Shown here: piece by piece, positions 63,657-64,000 of the stretch | How positions within the stretch are numbered: the stretch's first letter is position 1 | Layout: every line of letters starts with the position of its first letter | Notes under the pieces: model-generated | Told to the model about the DNA's origin: nothing | Database searches by the model: none | What the model saw: the letters and a program-made list of their open reading frames with translations, nothing else | Program-made: the position numbers and the translations under genes | From: Phyllobacterium bourgognense | Lineage (GTDB): Bacteria; Pseudomonadota; Alphaproteobacteria; Rhizobiales; Rhizobiaceae | Direction: 5' to 3' | Length of the DNA: 64,000 bases | NCBI RefSeq assembly: GCF_003337575.1 | Contig: NZ_QPJM01000001.1 | Location: 558,001-622,000, forward strand

Positions 63657-64000
63657 GTGTCCTCCTTTCTGGCGCTGTGTGCGCCACGCGTTGTTTCAGT
63701 GTCGCCTAGCAACTCGCTTCATCTGGTAATACCAAATATGGAAATCCGGTCAAGCCAATTCGCTGGTTCGGATCGTCCGCAAATTCGCGCAAGAGCAAGA
63801 GAATGAACATTAAACGTCGGCAGAACAAGAGGAATCGCCGTTTTCAACTCCATCTTGCATAGGTTAAAAAATTACGCTAGATCTTCCAGATAACAAGAAT
63901 TGGCCAAACCAGATTGCTGGAGGCGATCTGGCTGACGAGAAGGTGACCGGTACCGCCGCCATTGGCGGTCGAGCGCGTTGGAAATCCCTGGGAGGACTTC
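63657..64000. other. Gene-free end of the window
   Basis: Upstream of the isomerase-like gene. No frame with family-like sequence, ribosome binding site or RNA gene is seen on either strand. A short - strand frame near 63900-64000 (containing TANGGGTGHLLVSQIASSNL) runs to the edge; its nature cannot be judged from so little. Confidence 0.4.

Overview
The window reads as chromosomal DNA of an alphaproteobacterium of the order Hyphomicrobiales (Rhizobiales), most like the Phyllobacterium/Brucella/Ochrobactrum/Mesorhizobium group. Grounds are the order of the lipid A genes (inositol-monophosphatase-like gene, DUF4170, DUF374 acyltransferase, waaA, lpxK, DUF2093, mutL), the ppx-rlmE and guaB...guaA neighbourhoods, the fdsGBA-fdhD-fdsD formate dehydrogenase operon, and a rhizobial intergenic repeat. 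This placement is inference; no rRNA or other marker gene is present. I saw no rRNA or tRNA gene, CRISPR array or intact insertion sequence.

Layout. 1-6.8 kb: envelope and lipid A biosynthesis (five + strand genes, several with ATGA overlaps), then convergent - strand genes for a YbaY-like lipoprotein, DUF2093 and MutL. 6.9-8.4 kb: glutaryl-CoA dehydrogenase and a small TIGR01244-type protein. 8.4-14.5 kb: the urea ABC transporter urtABCDE behind a good sigma-54 promoter, with two hairpins between urtA and urtB. 14.5-21.6 kb: a LysR regulator and the NAD-linked molybdenum formate dehydrogenase operon, separated by a perfect palindrome. 21.7-24.2 kb: a small membrane protein, a drug/metabolite exporter, and a GcvA-like LysR gene divergent from a 61-residue protein. 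24.2-31.8 kb: a bacterial alpha-2-macroglobulin overlapping pbpC, closed by a perfect palindromic terminator. 31.8-37.5 kb: RcnB-like protein, DadA, a cold-shock protein with a long leader, and a field of very small proteins, including two short related proteins read divergently from one CATG. 37.5-53.1 kb: epimerase, Ppx/GppA, RlmE, DHA2-type efflux pump, Tat-exported metallo-hydrolase, GuaB, DinB-like protein, divergent reductase/LysR pair with a dyad operator, MAPEG protein, divergent oxyR-katA, an RsmB-type methyltransferase and a MTA/SAH nucleosidase.

53.1-62.7 kb is the accessory part: a broken hicA next to an intact hicB, guaA, then a very GC-rich block (small membrane protein, DUF899 protein, HTH protein, beta-propeller protein) carrying a repeated motif in its control region, then two decayed genes (a dienelactone-hydrolase-like and a thioredoxin-reductase-like remnant) interleaved with two intact class III nucleotide cyclases. 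This looks like inserted material that has partly decayed. The window ends with a sugar-phosphate isomerase/epimerase-type gene and about 340 bases in which I see no gene.

No clearly new multi-gene system stands out. The best candidates for something undescribed are the DUF899/HTH/beta-propeller block with its repeated motif, the inverted pair of related small proteins at 36.3 kb, and the two MerR-like/sensor-fused cyclases in the decayed region.
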